Of a DNA stretch of 64,000 nt, positions 44,423-54,519 are shown piece after piece. Where the stretch lies: positions 1 through 64,000 of the forward strand of contig NZ_JAPIUX010000005.1 of NCBI RefSeq assembly GCF_026240015.1, given 5' to 3'. The notes under the pieces were generated by a model. It did not search any database and was not told the DNA's origin. It was given only the letters and a program-made list of their open reading frames with translations. This DNA is from Acetobacter farinalis. Its GTDB lineage: Bacteria > Pseudomonadota > Alphaproteobacteria > Acetobacterales > Acetobacteraceae. The first letter of the stretch is position 1. Every line of letters begins with the position of its first letter. A program made the translations under genes and the position numbers.

Positions 44423-44848
44423 ATGTCACATCCCGTCAAATACAGTGCGGTTTTGCAGCATGAAGGCCGCCTGTCCAGCCAGATCCGGGAAATGGCGGAA
44501 GTCCTGCTGCTTATTTGTGCTCTCGTAGGGGGGCTGATGGCTCTCATGGCCATTCATCACCCCGCCTTGGCACAGGAAGCCGAAGAAAGCCCTGAGCCCG
44601 TCCCTGTCTCATATGTTCATCAGGATCTGACAGACCCTGCCCGGGCGCGGCGCCTGCTGGTGAGGATCGACCGGGCTGCGCTGAAAGCCTGCGGGGACAT
44701 GAATGGCCTGTCCATCCCGACACAGGAACTGATCAAACACTCGGACTGCCACCGCGAAAGTTTTGCCCGGACGGTAGCCGCCCTGCATAGCCCGACATTG
44801 AGCCAGCAGGCCAATGCCCTCGACCCCTGGGTTGGCCCGAAATCATAG
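44423..44848 (+). CDS. UrcA family protein
   Basis: This 141-residue protein has one hydrophobic segment (about 25-47: VLLLICALVGGLMALMAIHHPALAQ) serving as signal/anchor. The UrcA pattern follows: VSYVHQDLTDPARARRLLVRIDRAALKACGDMN, a second Cys (SDC) and FARTVAAL. UrcA proteins are small exported proteins of unknown role found widely in Alphaproteobacteria. Start at 44423 with AAGGA upstream. It ends about 160 bases before the old end of the CRISPR array. Confidence 0.8.
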   Translation: MSHPVKYSAVLQHEGRLSSQIREMAEVLLLICALVGGLMALMAIHHPALAQEAEESPEPVPVSYVHQDLTDPARARRLLVRIDRAALKACGDMNGLSIPTQELIKHSDCHRESFARTVAALHSPTLSQQANALDPWVGPKS

Positions 44849-45012
44849 GTTCCATGCGTATAAAACTGTTCTTCCTGCAGGTGGACACCTGTGCCACCTC
44901 CCTTTTGGGGCACCCTCTTGCCGTAATTGCAGGAGCAGACGGGCCTTGGGATGCACAAATGGCGCAGGTCACAAACTGAACCAACTGCAGCAAGACAATG
45001 TGTTTCCCGACC

Positions 45013-48000
45013 CGGTTCATCCCTGCGTGTGCGGGAACGCCCTGTATTCAAGGGGGCCACCCGGCTCCCGACCGGTGCATCCCCGCATGTGCGGGGAACA
45101 CGGAGAAGATTGGGCAGGACGTGAGGGAGTTTGCGGTTCATCCCCGCATGTGCGGGGAACACTCCGGCAGCCGGAGCGTCAGGCCGCCGGGCAGCGGTTC
45201 ATCCCCGCATGTGCGGGGAACACAAATAAGAAATGGCACTCGTTAAAACTGCGGACGGTTCATCCCCGCATGTGCGGGGAACGCTTTCAGTTAAGCCTGA
45301 ACGAGCTGGAAGGGGCGGGTTCATCCCCGCATGTGCGGGGAACGCCAACTGTCCCGGCGGGTTCAGTAGCAACGCTGCGGTTCATCCCCGCATGTGCGGG
45401 GAACGCTCCGTCTCGCCCGTCACGGTGCCGGTCGCCGTCGGTTCATCCCCGCATGTGCGGGGAACGCCCGAAGATTGACAAATGAGCGCGCTTATTTGGC
45501 GGTTCATCCCCGCATGTGCGGGGAACGCCCACCGCGATACTGGCAGACCGCCCGCGCAACCGGTTCATCCCCGCATGTGCGGGGAACGCCCAGCACCGTC
45601 ACAGGTTCCCCCTGATCCGGCCGGTTCATCCCCGCATGTGCGGGGAACGCACCCCTGCCCTCGCCTGCCAGATTGCTCCGGCCGGTTCATCCCCGCATGT
45701 GCGGGGAACGCTGATAGGCGGGCAAAATCATGTCTTTCCTCACCGGTTCATCCCCGCATGTGCGGGGAACGCATAGCGAAACTCTGAAATAGCCATAGAA
45801 CGTGCGGTTCATCCCCGCATGTGCGGGGAACGCGTCGGAACCTCACCGGGAAGGGAACCGTTCCCCGGTTCATCCCCGCATGTGCGGGGAACGCCCAGGC
45901 CATAACGCCTAGCCCTACATCATGGGCGGTTCATCCCCGCATGTGCGGGGAACGCGCAATCAGCATGGACAAGACCGAGCAGGAAATCGGTTCATCCCCG
46001 CATGTGCGGGGAACGCTGGGTTAGGCTCGGTAACGGTGTCCTGTATTCCGGTTCATCCCCGCATGTGCGGGGAACGCTGGGAAAGAAACAATCAGATGAT
46101 AGACGTTCTCGGTTCATCCCCGCATGTGCGGGGAACGCCATGCTCCTATTACGGTCGTAAGGACATGCGCCGGTTCATCCCCGCATGTGCGGGGAACGCC
46201 GCCGGACTTTTTTAAGAAAAACGGTTTTTTGCGGTTCATCCCCGCATGTGCGGGGAACGCGCAGTAAGGGCAGCAGAAAGCACCTGCTCAGCCGGTTCAT
46301 CCCCGCATGTGCGGGGAACGCTTCACCAGCTCCGGCCGCATCTGCGCCAGCCGCGGTTCATCCCCGCATGTGCGGGGAACGCTTATGGTTCACCGTAAAC
46401 GCCTAGTAAAGCAGCGGTTCATCCCCGCATGTGCGGGGAACGCCTCTCCGTAATACTCAGCAATCATGTTGTTAGCGGTTCATCCCCGCATGTGCGGGGA
46501 ACGCGGTAATTGCAAACACCGGGAAAATTCGGACGGCGGTTCATCCCCGCATGTGCGGGGAACGCTAAAGCGGTTTGAGAATGGCGAGACGTTATGCCGG
46601 TTCATCCCCGCATGTGCGGGGAACGCTTCCGTGGCCTCTGGTGGGATGCCTGCCATATCGGTTCATCCCCGCATGTGCGGGGAACGCCTGTGGGTGGCCG
46701 TGGATTCATATCGCGCTGGCGGTTCATCCCCGCATGTGCGGGGAACGCTTGGTGGCGATACGCTAACCCTGAACTGTACCCGGTTCATCCCCGCATGTGC
46801 GGGGAACGCTTATTTTTAACCCATGTTACCAAGGATTTTGGCGGTTCATCCCCGCATGTGCGGGGAACGCAGGAGCACGCAAAGGAGACAGCAGTCCGAG
46901 GTCGGTTCATCCCCGCATGTGCGGGGAACGCTTACCAAGACCTGTTTTCTCGCGTAGCTACGGCGGTTCATCCCCGCATGTGCGGGGAACGCTATTTGTG
47001 ACGCCGGTTGGAAATCTAGTGATGCGGTTCATCCCCGCATGTGCGGGGAACGCCTGCGCACTGGTCAGGATGCTGTCAAACGCTGCGGTTCATCCCCGCA
47101 TGTGCGGGGAACGCCTCATCCGCTTATTAACAGCCCGTTTCAGCAGCGGTTCATCCCCGCATGTGCGGGGAACGCTTGCATTACAAAAAGCCGATACGGT
47201 GAAACGGCGGTTCATCCCCGCATGTGCGGGGAACGCCGCCAGAGGATGCAAGAAACCCGTTCTCATGCCGGTTCATCCCCGCATGTGCGGGGAACGCCTC
47301 CCTCTCGTTTTGGTGCGCCGTCTAGTGACCGGTTCATCCCCGCATGTGCGGGGAACGCACTCCAAAACCCATACGCAACTGCGCCAAGAACGGTTCATCC
47401 CCGCATGTGCGGGGAACGCCCGCCAGCGGAACCGGGGACGCCATTGTCTAACGGTTCATCCCCGCATGTGCGGGGAACGCTAAGTCAGAATTAACGAGTA
47501 AGCGTTTCCCTGCGGTTCATCCCCGCATGTGCGGGGAACGCAGCGAGGACGAACTTCGCGCCGATACCTACACCGGTTCATCCCCGCATGTGCGGGGAAC
47601 GCAATTTACCATCTGCAATATCCACAGCATGTTCCGGTTCATCCCCGCATGTGCGGGGAACGCTAAGATGGGATTCTAATAACGCTAATGTTTGCCGGTT
47701 CATCCCCGCATGTGCGGGGAACGCGTATATCTATTTTCAGAGAGGCAATCAAGCCTCGGTTCATCCCCGCATGTGCGGGGAACGCTTCGACACCTAGAGT
47801 GTTCAACAATAGACGAACGGTTCATCCCCGCATGTGCGGGGAACGCTCTTTTACGAAAACGACCCGATCCCCAGTATCCGGTTCATCCCCGCATGTGCGG
47901 GGAACGCTCGGAGCGGCGCAGCTTGTATATAAAGCGCACCGGTTCATCCCCGCATGTGCGGGGAACGCTTGCATGAAGCGCCATTACGGCTAACAGCAAC

Positions 48001-50042
48001 CGGTTCATCCCCGCATGTGCGGGGAACGCTATTCCGTTCGCAAGCAGCGTAAAATGAAGCCCGGTTCATCCCCGCATGTGCGGGGAACGCATGTAATCAG
48101 CTAAATCAGGCGTAATTGTCAACGGTTCATCCCCGCATGTGCGGGGAACGCTATGGGATCAGCACCACAAACTGATCCTCAGCCGGTTCATCCCCGCATG
48201 TGCGGGGAACGCGAAATCAGACCGGCAGCAGCATTAGCGGCAACCGGTTCATCCCCGCATGTGCGGGGAACGCACCCACAGTTTATCCCTGACGTTATGC
48301 GTTTCCGGTTCATCCCCGCATGTGCGGGGAACGCGCTTTTAGAAAGTTACGGCGGGTATTATTTACCGGTTCATCCCCGCATGTGCGGGGAACGCTTACA
48401 TCTGGATGGCTGTGAAGGGGTGGGTAGCGGTTCATCCCCGCATGTGCGGGGAACGCTTGTTGTGGAAATGCCCTGTGTGAGCGTATGACGGTTCATCCCC
48501 GCATGTGCGGGGAACGCTCCTGCCGGGCGTGCAGATAAGGATTATCTGCCGGTTCATCCCCGCATGTGCGGGGAACGCCCGGGACAGACTTGCGCCCCTT
48601 TAGCAAATGGCGGTTCATCCCCGCATGTGCGGGGAACGCCGCGGTCTGATCCGTGCGGATGAAAACCAAATCGGTTCATCCCCGCATGTGCGGGGAACGC
48701 TATCTGGACGATAAACGGGTCTATAGCTAGTCCGGTTCATCCCCGCATGTGCGGGGAACGCAGTTCAGAGGGCAGAAAGGCTTTTACGGTCAGCGGTTCA
48801 TCCCCGCATGTGCGGGGAACGCATAGGTTCGCGGTGGTGCCCAAAGATAACGACCGGTTCATCCCCGCATGTGCGGGGAACGCATCATGTTCGTGGCCGC
48901 GCCCGCAGCGCCCATCGGTTCATCCCCGCATGTGCGGGGAACGCGCCTGCGGCTCCCGCTCCTGCTGCGCCTGCGGCGGTTCATCCCCGCATGTGCGGGG
49001 AACGCTCTGGCGTATCCGTATTTCATGGCGTTTCGTCCGGTTCATCCCCGCATGTGCGGGGAACGCTCCCCTACGTTCTGGTCGGTAAGCCCGAGAGACG
49101 GTTCATCCCCGCATGTGCGGGGAACGCTCGGGGCCGAGTATCTGCTGCGCCCGAGACGACGGTTCATCCCCGCATGTGCGGGGAACGCATACCCCAGAAA
49201 ATCCATTACGTCGCCAGCGTCGGTTCATCCCCGCATGTGCGGGGAACGCCAGCCGAAAGCCAATCCCTGCCAGATCGCGGCCGGTTCATCCCCGCATGTG
49301 CGGGGAACGCGGCTCGACAGCCAGAACCCGAGCGTCAATGGCCGGTTCATCCCCGCATGTGCGGGGAACGCTCATTCGCCTTTCCACGATCAGGCAGAGA
49401 AGGCGGTTCATCCCCGCATGTGCGGGGAACGCGCGCTCACGGACAAGATGGGCGAAGAGTGCATCGGTTCATCCCCGCATGTGCGGGGAACGCGGATTAC
49501 TAATGGCTGACCAGTATCCCGAGGACGGTTCATCCCCGCATGTGCGGGGAACGCCCAAGGTCAAGATCAGAGCCAATGCTGTCAGACGGTTCATCCCCGC
49601 ATGTGCGGGGAACGCTGACAAGGGCAGGGTTTACATAGGACATGATTCGGTTCATCCCCGCATGTGCGGGGAACGCAACGGCACTTCGGCCCGTTGCCCG
49701 CGATACTGCGGTTCATCCCCGCATGTGCGGGGAACGCGGTTAGAGCAAGTTCCTCGTCACTCTCCTGCCCGGTTCATCCCCGCATGTGCGGGGAACGCTT
49801 TTGCAAAAACCTTCCGCCGGTATCCATATCCGGTTCATCCCCGCATGTGCGGGGAACGCGCTCGCGGTGCGGCGCTACTGCTCCCCCTCTCCGGTTCATC
49901 CCCGCATGTGCGGGGAACGCCACCGGGCAATGACGCACCCGGCAGAACTGCGCGGTTCATCCCCGCATGTGCGGGGAACGCGCCTTCTGAATGGCCTCTG
50001 TGCCGTCCTCTCCCGGTTCATCCCCGCATGTGCGGGGAACGC
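45013..50042 (-). CRISPR. Type I-E CRISPR array, 83 repeats and 82 spacers
   Basis: A 29-bp repeat recurs every 61 bp (32-bp spacers) with no slip from 45073 to 50014, plus one degenerate 28-bp copy at 45013-45040. In the crRNA sense (minus strand) the repeat starts GCGTTCCCCGCACATGCGGGG and ends with handle ATGAACCG. The trailer end is at low coordinates: the 45013 copy has lost bases in the stem, and the copies at 45073, 45134 and 45195 begin GTG rather than GCG. The copy at 45317 differs in its last base. The leader and cas genes lie at the high-coordinate side. Long plus-strand open frames across the array are artefacts of its periodicity. Confidence 0.98.
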
Positions 50043-50114
50043 TCTTCGTGGAACGCATTGATTTCAAATCATTATTTGACTGTCAAAGAATCTACCAATC
50101 TCTAGAGGTGTTAT
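50043..50114 (-). promoter_or_regulatory. CRISPR leader with IHF-like site
   Basis: This AT-rich 72 bp lies between cas2 and the newest repeat. On the minus strand, AATCAATGCGTTC (50063 to 50051) matches the IHF consensus WATCAANNNNTTR in all but the last base. It sits 9 bp from the first repeat, as in the E. coli leader where IHF bends DNA for Cas1-Cas2. A TTGACA at 50085-50080 may be the -35 of the pre-crRNA promoter, inside a small TTTGACAGTCAAA palindrome. Confidence 0.65.
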
Positions 50115-50456
50115 TTACCCTCTTCCGCGCCGGCGCGGAAGCGTCATTGCCGCCGGGCCGGGTTGTGTGGGGAGAGCCGCTTCAGGGCCGAACGCTACAA
50201 GGCGCAGGCCATCAAGATCCACAGGAACACGGCGGTTCTTCCCGCAGGTATCAAATTCAAACCCGGCATCATTGGGGGCTGCCCATGCAATAACCGCATT
50301 GCCGTCTTCAATATACGCGCAAACCTGCCCCCATATCATCTCACGCACACGCCGCCCGTACTGGCCGATATAAACCCCGGCACGAACCTCAAGCAGCCAT
50401 ACGGCCAGTCGCCCACGCAAACGCGGCGGAGCACATTCAACCACGATGACCAGCAT
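50115..50456 (-). CDS. cas2: CRISPR-associated protein Cas2e
   Basis: This is a protein of about 113 residues starting MLVIVVECAPPRLRGRLAVWLLEVRAGVYIG, the classic Cas2e (CasF/ygbF) opening. GQVCAYIEDGNAVIAWAAPNDAGFEF follows. It bridges two Cas1 dimers during spacer integration. It overlaps cas1 by 20 bases. The last 20 or so residues (Pro/Arg-rich, GPAAMTLPRRRGRG) extend beyond the usual 95-97-residue length. Confidence 0.92.
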   Translation of the reverse strand: MLVIVVECAPPRLRGRLAVWLLEVRAGVYIGQYGRRVREMIWGQVCAYIEDGNAVIAWAAPNDAGFEFDTCGKNRRVPVDLDGLRLVAFGPEAALPTQPGPAAMTLPRRRGRG

Positions 50457-51396
50457 CACCCAGCCCTTTCGGATCTGCAAACGCAATGGGCATTGCTTCT
50501 TTCTGCGCAGGGGGCGGTTCTAACCCGCCTGCCGCCAAGACCTCCTCAATCATGGGAATGAGCCGCCCCAGAATATTTGTCTTGCGGAACTGGTCCCGGC
50601 ACCGATGCCGCACAGCCGCTACCGGGTCCGTCACCCTCTGGCCGTCCAGCGGGCGGTCCCTCTGCACTGCCGCAGCCACACGAAATGCTTCAGGCACCAC
50701 ACCTTCAAATTTTACAATATCAGCAATATCGTAAACAAAACTCTGCGGTTTACCGGTGTGCAGAAAACCTATTGCCGGTGCATACCCCGCGGCCAGAATG
50801 GCGGCCTCCGTGATGCCGTAAAGTGCCGCTGTCGCGGCGGAAAGGCAGCGATTAACCACATTCGCTGTATCCCATTCATGCGGATCGTATCGGCGGCCAT
50901 CCCAGTCGGTACCGTAAGAACTGGCCAGCAGGCGATATGTCTCGCGCACACGTGCCCCTTCTATGCCGCGAAGCTGGTCCACAGACCGCTTTTCCGGAGC
51001 ATCTTCCCCAAACCTCAGCGCATACATCTTGCGCACGACATTCAGGCGCGCCGTATCATCAAGCGCAAGCCGCGCCTGAAAAAGCAGCCTGTCCGCCCGC
51101 GCGCCGCCCGGTTGACCCGACGCGTACAGACGCACTCCCGCCTCCCCCACCCAGATCAGCAAGGTGCCAGCACGTGCGGCCAGGGCCGCCGCTGCGTGGC
51201 TGACGCGTGTACCGGGTTCCAGCATGAGGCACGCAATCCCACCTATAGGGATATGCGTGCGCACACCGTTCTGGTCGAGCAGAACAAACGCACCATCCAG
51301 CACATCAAGCTGGCCCATTGCCACGAACAGAATTGAGGAACGCTCTTTCAACGGTATAGGCCGGGGCGGTGGCAGCCCCGGCATCGGGCGGGACAT
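50437..51396 (-). CDS. cas1: CRISPR-associated integrase Cas1 (type I-E)
   Basis: This 319-residue protein has an N-terminal beta domain (SSILFVAMGQLDVLDGAFVLLDQNGVRTHIPIG). The helical catalytic domain has the Glu in LYGITEAAILAAGYAPAIGFLHTGKPQSFVYDIADIVKFE, where His and Asp complete the metal site. It integrates new spacers at the leader end of the array. Between cas6e and cas2, as in E. coli. Confidence 0.97.
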   Translation of the reverse strand: MSRPMPGLPPPRPIPLKERSSILFVAMGQLDVLDGAFVLLDQNGVRTHIPIGGIACLMLEPGTRVSHAAAALAARAGTLLIWVGEAGVRLYASGQPGGARADRLLFQARLALDDTARLNVVRKMYALRFGEDAPEKRSVDQLRGIEGARVRETYRLLASSYGTDWDGRRYDPHEWDTANVVNRCLSAATAALYGITEAAILAAGYAPAIGFLHTGKPQSFVYDIADIVKFEGVVPEAFRVAAAVQRDRPLDGQRVTDPVAAVRHRCRDQFRKTNILGRLIPMIEEVLAAGGLEPPPAQKEAMPIAFADPKGLGDAGHRG

Positions 51397-51407
51397 GATT
51401 TATCCTT

Positions 51408-52097
51408 TCAGTGGGCTGGACGGATAAGCATCAACCCACACCCAAAGGCACGCGCGCGCCCAAACCCCTGCATGAGAACCGGCGTAAAAAGGGCAGGATC
51501 TGTCACACGCAGCACACCCGTGGCATCCACCACACCGAAGGTTGCCTTCCCCTGCCCGCGCGCACGCGGAATACGCAACACGTCACACCCCTCAATGCCC
51601 AGAGCCCCCGCGTCCAGTTCAAAACCGGCGCGTTGGCCCTGCCGTTCCAGCCATGCTGTCATGGCGGTAAGCACCACCCCATCACGCACAGCAGCCCGAT
51701 CATCCGATGGAATTTTGTGCAAGGCATCCATCACAACATCATGCCGTTGGCTGCGCACACGCCCCGGCGTCTTCCGGTCAACCGTCGCGTTGGCGCGCAA
51801 AAGGAAGCGTAGCCGGCTCCCCTCTTTCAGGCGCGGTGCAAATTCCCGACTTTCGATGTCAAACAGCCCGTGGCTGTCAGCAGGTTCCCTGTGAGAGAGC
51901 ACCATGAAATGCCCCGGCTCTGTTTGCCGCCACAGAAAATCACGTGCACGGTCAGGGTCGTCCCCAAACAGGGACCAGAGGAGATGATGCGCGGCAGCAT
52001 ATTGAAGCCCCTCCCCCTGCGGCACCAGAAGCCGGGCAATGGCCTGTACGGACGCATCACGCCGCAGGGCTATACGAGACAGAAAACCCGCACTCAT
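51408..52097 (-). CDS. cas6e: crRNA endonuclease Cas6e (CasE)
   Basis: This is a protein of about 229 residues. The N-terminal region AAAHHLLWSLFGDDPDRARDFLWRQ carries the catalytic His. The C-terminal Gly-rich RNA-binding loop is MQGFGRARAFGCGLMLIRPA. It cuts the repeat at the 3' base of the hairpin, leaving the 8-nt handle ATGAACCG. ATG at 52097 overlaps the cas5e stop (ATGA) and is preferred to the upstream start. Confidence 0.94.
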   Translation of the reverse strand: MSAGFLSRIALRRDASVQAIARLLVPQGEGLQYAAAHHLLWSLFGDDPDRARDFLWRQTEPGHFMVLSHREPADSHGLFDIESREFAPRLKEGSRLRFLLRANATVDRKTPGRVRSQRHDVVMDALHKIPSDDRAAVRDGVVLTAMTAWLERQGQRAGFELDAGALGIEGCDVLRIPRARGQGKATFGVVDATGVLRVTDPALFTPVLMQGFGRARAFGCGLMLIRPAH

Positions 52098-52876
52098 GCT
52101 TCCGCTCCTTTCGCGCACAGAAGCAAGGCTTCCTCACGCAGCCCGAATTGCCACCGCGCGCGCGAAAGCGGCTGGTCGCGCCGCATTTCACGCCGCATAA
52201 CGCTATGCCCCGCGCCATGCTCGGCCACATCTGCCGCATCCAGCACAACCAGCGTCTCCGTGCGCATGTCCCGCCCTGTTAACTGATCCCGAAACAGGCC
52301 GAAGCGTGCAGGCAAAGTGCCTTCCCGCCCACTCTTCTGGCGCGCCAGAAGAACGGCTGTCGCGCTCTCTCCCTCCACCAGATCCGGGTCAAGCGGAAGC
52401 CCGAGAGGGCAGGATTTGCGCCCCAGCGATGGCGTGAAAACAGGCTCCCGCATCGCCCCCTGTATCTCCTCAAGAGACCAGCGCGGTGCATCCCCCCTTA
52501 TCCACAAAGCCCCCAGATACCAGCTTCCCGTCCGGTAATCCCGGCGTGAAAGGATTGTGGCCAGTTCACCCTGCGCCTCGGCCAGTTCCTGCGCGCGCGT
52601 TGCCGGGCGCCAGTTCCGCCGCGAAGGTGCTGTCTGGGCCGTATGATAATCCGTCAGCAGACGACCGTGCGCATGACACAGCACCGCAAGGCCATAGCCC
52701 TCAGCCAGAGCGCTCTGGTCTGCTTCATCTTCACGCGCAACGCCCAGACAGGCCCCCACCAGCCCCAGCACGGCAGAGCGTGCTGGCCGGTCCGCTCCGT
52801 CCCGTCGCTCACCAACAGCGAGGGTACCGAACGATGCCATAGGGGCGACCATGGCAAATGTCAGAAAATGCCCCAT
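52094..52876 (-). CDS. cas5: Cascade subunit Cas5e (CasD)
   Basis: This 260-residue protein has the N-terminal RAMP start FLTFAMVAPMASFGTLAVGERRDGADRPARSAVLGLVGACLG. ILSRRDYRTGSWYLGALW and FTPSLGRKSCPLGLPLDPDLVEG follow, all typical of Cas5e. It holds the 5' handle of the crRNA. Placed between cas7e (5-base gap) and cas6e (4-base overlap). Confidence 0.95.
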   Translation of the reverse strand: MGHFLTFAMVAPMASFGTLAVGERRDGADRPARSAVLGLVGACLGVAREDEADQSALAEGYGLAVLCHAHGRLLTDYHTAQTAPSRRNWRPATRAQELAEAQGELATILSRRDYRTGSWYLGALWIRGDAPRWSLEEIQGAMREPVFTPSLGRKSCPLGLPLDPDLVEGESATAVLLARQKSGREGTLPARFGLFRDQLTGRDMRTETLVVLDAADVAEHGAGHSVMRREMRRDQPLSRARWQFGLREEALLLCAKGAEA

Positions 52877-52881
52877 GCTGC

Positions 52882-53940
52882 TCAGGTCCGGCAGAAGGTG
52901 ACAATATCAGCCAGCGTGGCACTCTTCTTGTCTCCCAGCGCCAGCTCACATGTCTCATCCGCACCGGCTCCGTAAACACGCGTCAGTTCTGCACGGAAGT
53001 CCTTAAGAGCTTTAATGGACTCTGCCATCAGATCTGCCCCACCCACGGGCCGCGCGAACGCACCCGCCAGCGTACGGGGCTGGGCGTTCCCCTTTTCCAC
53101 CAGCGCATAGCCCGCACGAGCCAGAGCAGCGTAACTGTTCTGCTTGCCGGACGGGGAGACTGTCATCGCGGCTTCAGCCAGAGCGCCAAGAGCCGCTTCC
53201 GCCACGCCGGTTTCACTCTCGCCACCAAGGTTTTTCTTCAGAAGGTCACGATTGATGCTGAGATAGAGGTAAAATACGCCTGATCCGAAACCAGCCTCCC
53301 CAAGGAAGCCCGCACCGGCATCCTCTGCGTCATCCTTTAGATCATCAATGGCTGTATAATAATCATCCTCAACCGTAACCCGATGGGTGGTGATGGCATG
53401 GGCCACCTGCACCGCTGCTTCACGGTTGAAGGCGGGCGCACTGGCCAGCATGCGGCCGAACAGAGCAATATCTGCTGCAGAATCCGCACGATGCAGCAGC
53501 GCATCCTGCTCTTTTTTCAGGTCAATTTTTTCCCCTGCCGCCAGACGATCAGCAACCTCAAAGGCGGCCTCCCGTTCAGAGGGGGACACAAACACAAGCT
53601 GTTCGGTGCGGGTGGGATGCTCATCCTTCTCGCCCTTTACCTTGCCATAAACGCCTGCAATCTCGCGTGCGATGGAAACAGCTTTTTTCTCATCCACCTT
53701 GTTTTCAAGCAAATGCGCGAGAACCTCGCCCCCCAGGCGTGTCGTGCGCTGGCCCATATGGCCGTCCAGAGCTGATGAAAACACACCAGAGGTACGCCAT
53801 GCCCGCTTGAGCGCCTGCGAGGAAATACGCAGCCGTGTCACGCCGCCTACCGTAGCGGTTTTGGGGTTACCCGAGTCATCACGGTTCACGTTGGAAGGCG
53901 GGTAGAACGTCAAAAGATGAAGCTGAAGAAAACGGCTCAT
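52882..53940 (-). CDS. cas7: Cascade backbone subunit Cas7e (CasC)
   Basis: This 352-residue protein starts MSRFLQLHLLTFYPPSNVNRDDSGNPKTATVGGVTRLRISSQALKRAWR, the CasC/Cse4 signature. DADAGAGFLGEAGFGSGVFYLYLSINRDLL and the C-terminal ARPVGGADLMAESIKALKDFRAELTRVYG are also present. Six copies form the crRNA-binding backbone of Cascade. Confidence 0.97.
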   Translation of the reverse strand: MSRFLQLHLLTFYPPSNVNRDDSGNPKTATVGGVTRLRISSQALKRAWRTSGVFSSALDGHMGQRTTRLGGEVLAHLLENKVDEKKAVSIAREIAGVYGKVKGEKDEHPTRTEQLVFVSPSEREAAFEVADRLAAGEKIDLKKEQDALLHRADSAADIALFGRMLASAPAFNREAAVQVAHAITTHRVTVEDDYYTAIDDLKDDAEDAGAGFLGEAGFGSGVFYLYLSINRDLLKKNLGGESETGVAEAALGALAEAAMTVSPSGKQNSYAALARAGYALVEKGNAQPRTLAGAFARPVGGADLMAESIKALKDFRAELTRVYGAGADETCELALGDKKSATLADIVTFCRT

Positions 53941-53958
53941 TTCAATATTCCTTTTAAA

Positions 53959-54519
53959 TCAAACAGTCGTATCGGAAACTGTGTCTGGAGAACCTGCATT
54001 CCAGTAATGGTAAACCCACTGCCGCCGGATCTTATCCCTCACCACATCATCACGGGCTTCTTCCCGCGGCCACGTCAGGAGCGCGCGCGCCAGATCGGCA
54101 ATGTCCACACCGTTCCCGGCGAGAACCACAAGCCGCCGGAAAACACGCAGACACTCATCATAAGTCTCGGCATCCAGCACCCGGCGAAACCGGACAGGTT
54201 TACACAGAGCTGCGGCATCATCATGCGTATCAACAGGGCCAATCTGCCGCGCCACAGGCAGGCCCGGAGCGTTCCTGCGCACATGCGCCAGAACAGCCGC
54301 CACCAGTGCCAGACGGCACAGTTCGAAATCTCCCTTGCCACCACAGTTCCGTACAAGCGCCTGTGTTTCCGGTTCGAACAGAGCTTCTGTCACGCTTGCA
54401 CAGCGCCGCAAGCGCGCCAGTGCACCACGGTTGCCCTGTTGCTTTTTATCCGGGTCAGGCTGCAAGCCCTGCCACCAGAGCACAATCTGGCGCACGCTTT
54501 CCTTATCATTGAGAGACAT
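53959..54519 (-). CDS. cse2: Cascade small subunit Cse2 (CasB)
   Basis: This 186-residue all-helical protein has VLWWQGLQPDPDKKQQGNRGALARLRRCASVTEALFEPETQALV near the start and RFRRVLDAETYDECLRVFRRLVVLAGNGVDIADLARALLTW later. Both are typical of CasB/Cse2. Two copies stabilise the R-loop. Its start overlaps the cas8e stop by one base. Confidence 0.94.
   Translation of the reverse strand: MSLNDKESVRQIVLWWQGLQPDPDKKQQGNRGALARLRRCASVTEALFEPETQALVRNCGGKGDFELCRLALVAAVLAHVRRNAPGLPVARQIGPVDTHDDAAALCKPVRFRRVLDAETYDECLRVFRRLVVLAGNGVDIADLARALLTWPREEARDDVVRDKIRRQWVYHYWNAGSPDTVSDTTV

Noticed and set aside
44998..50105. Many plus-strand open frames with repeated RFIPACAGN, VHPRMCGER and GSSPHVRGT motifs
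   Set aside because: They are translations of the CRISPR repeat in three frames (61-bp period); no ribosome sites and no protein family. Not genes.
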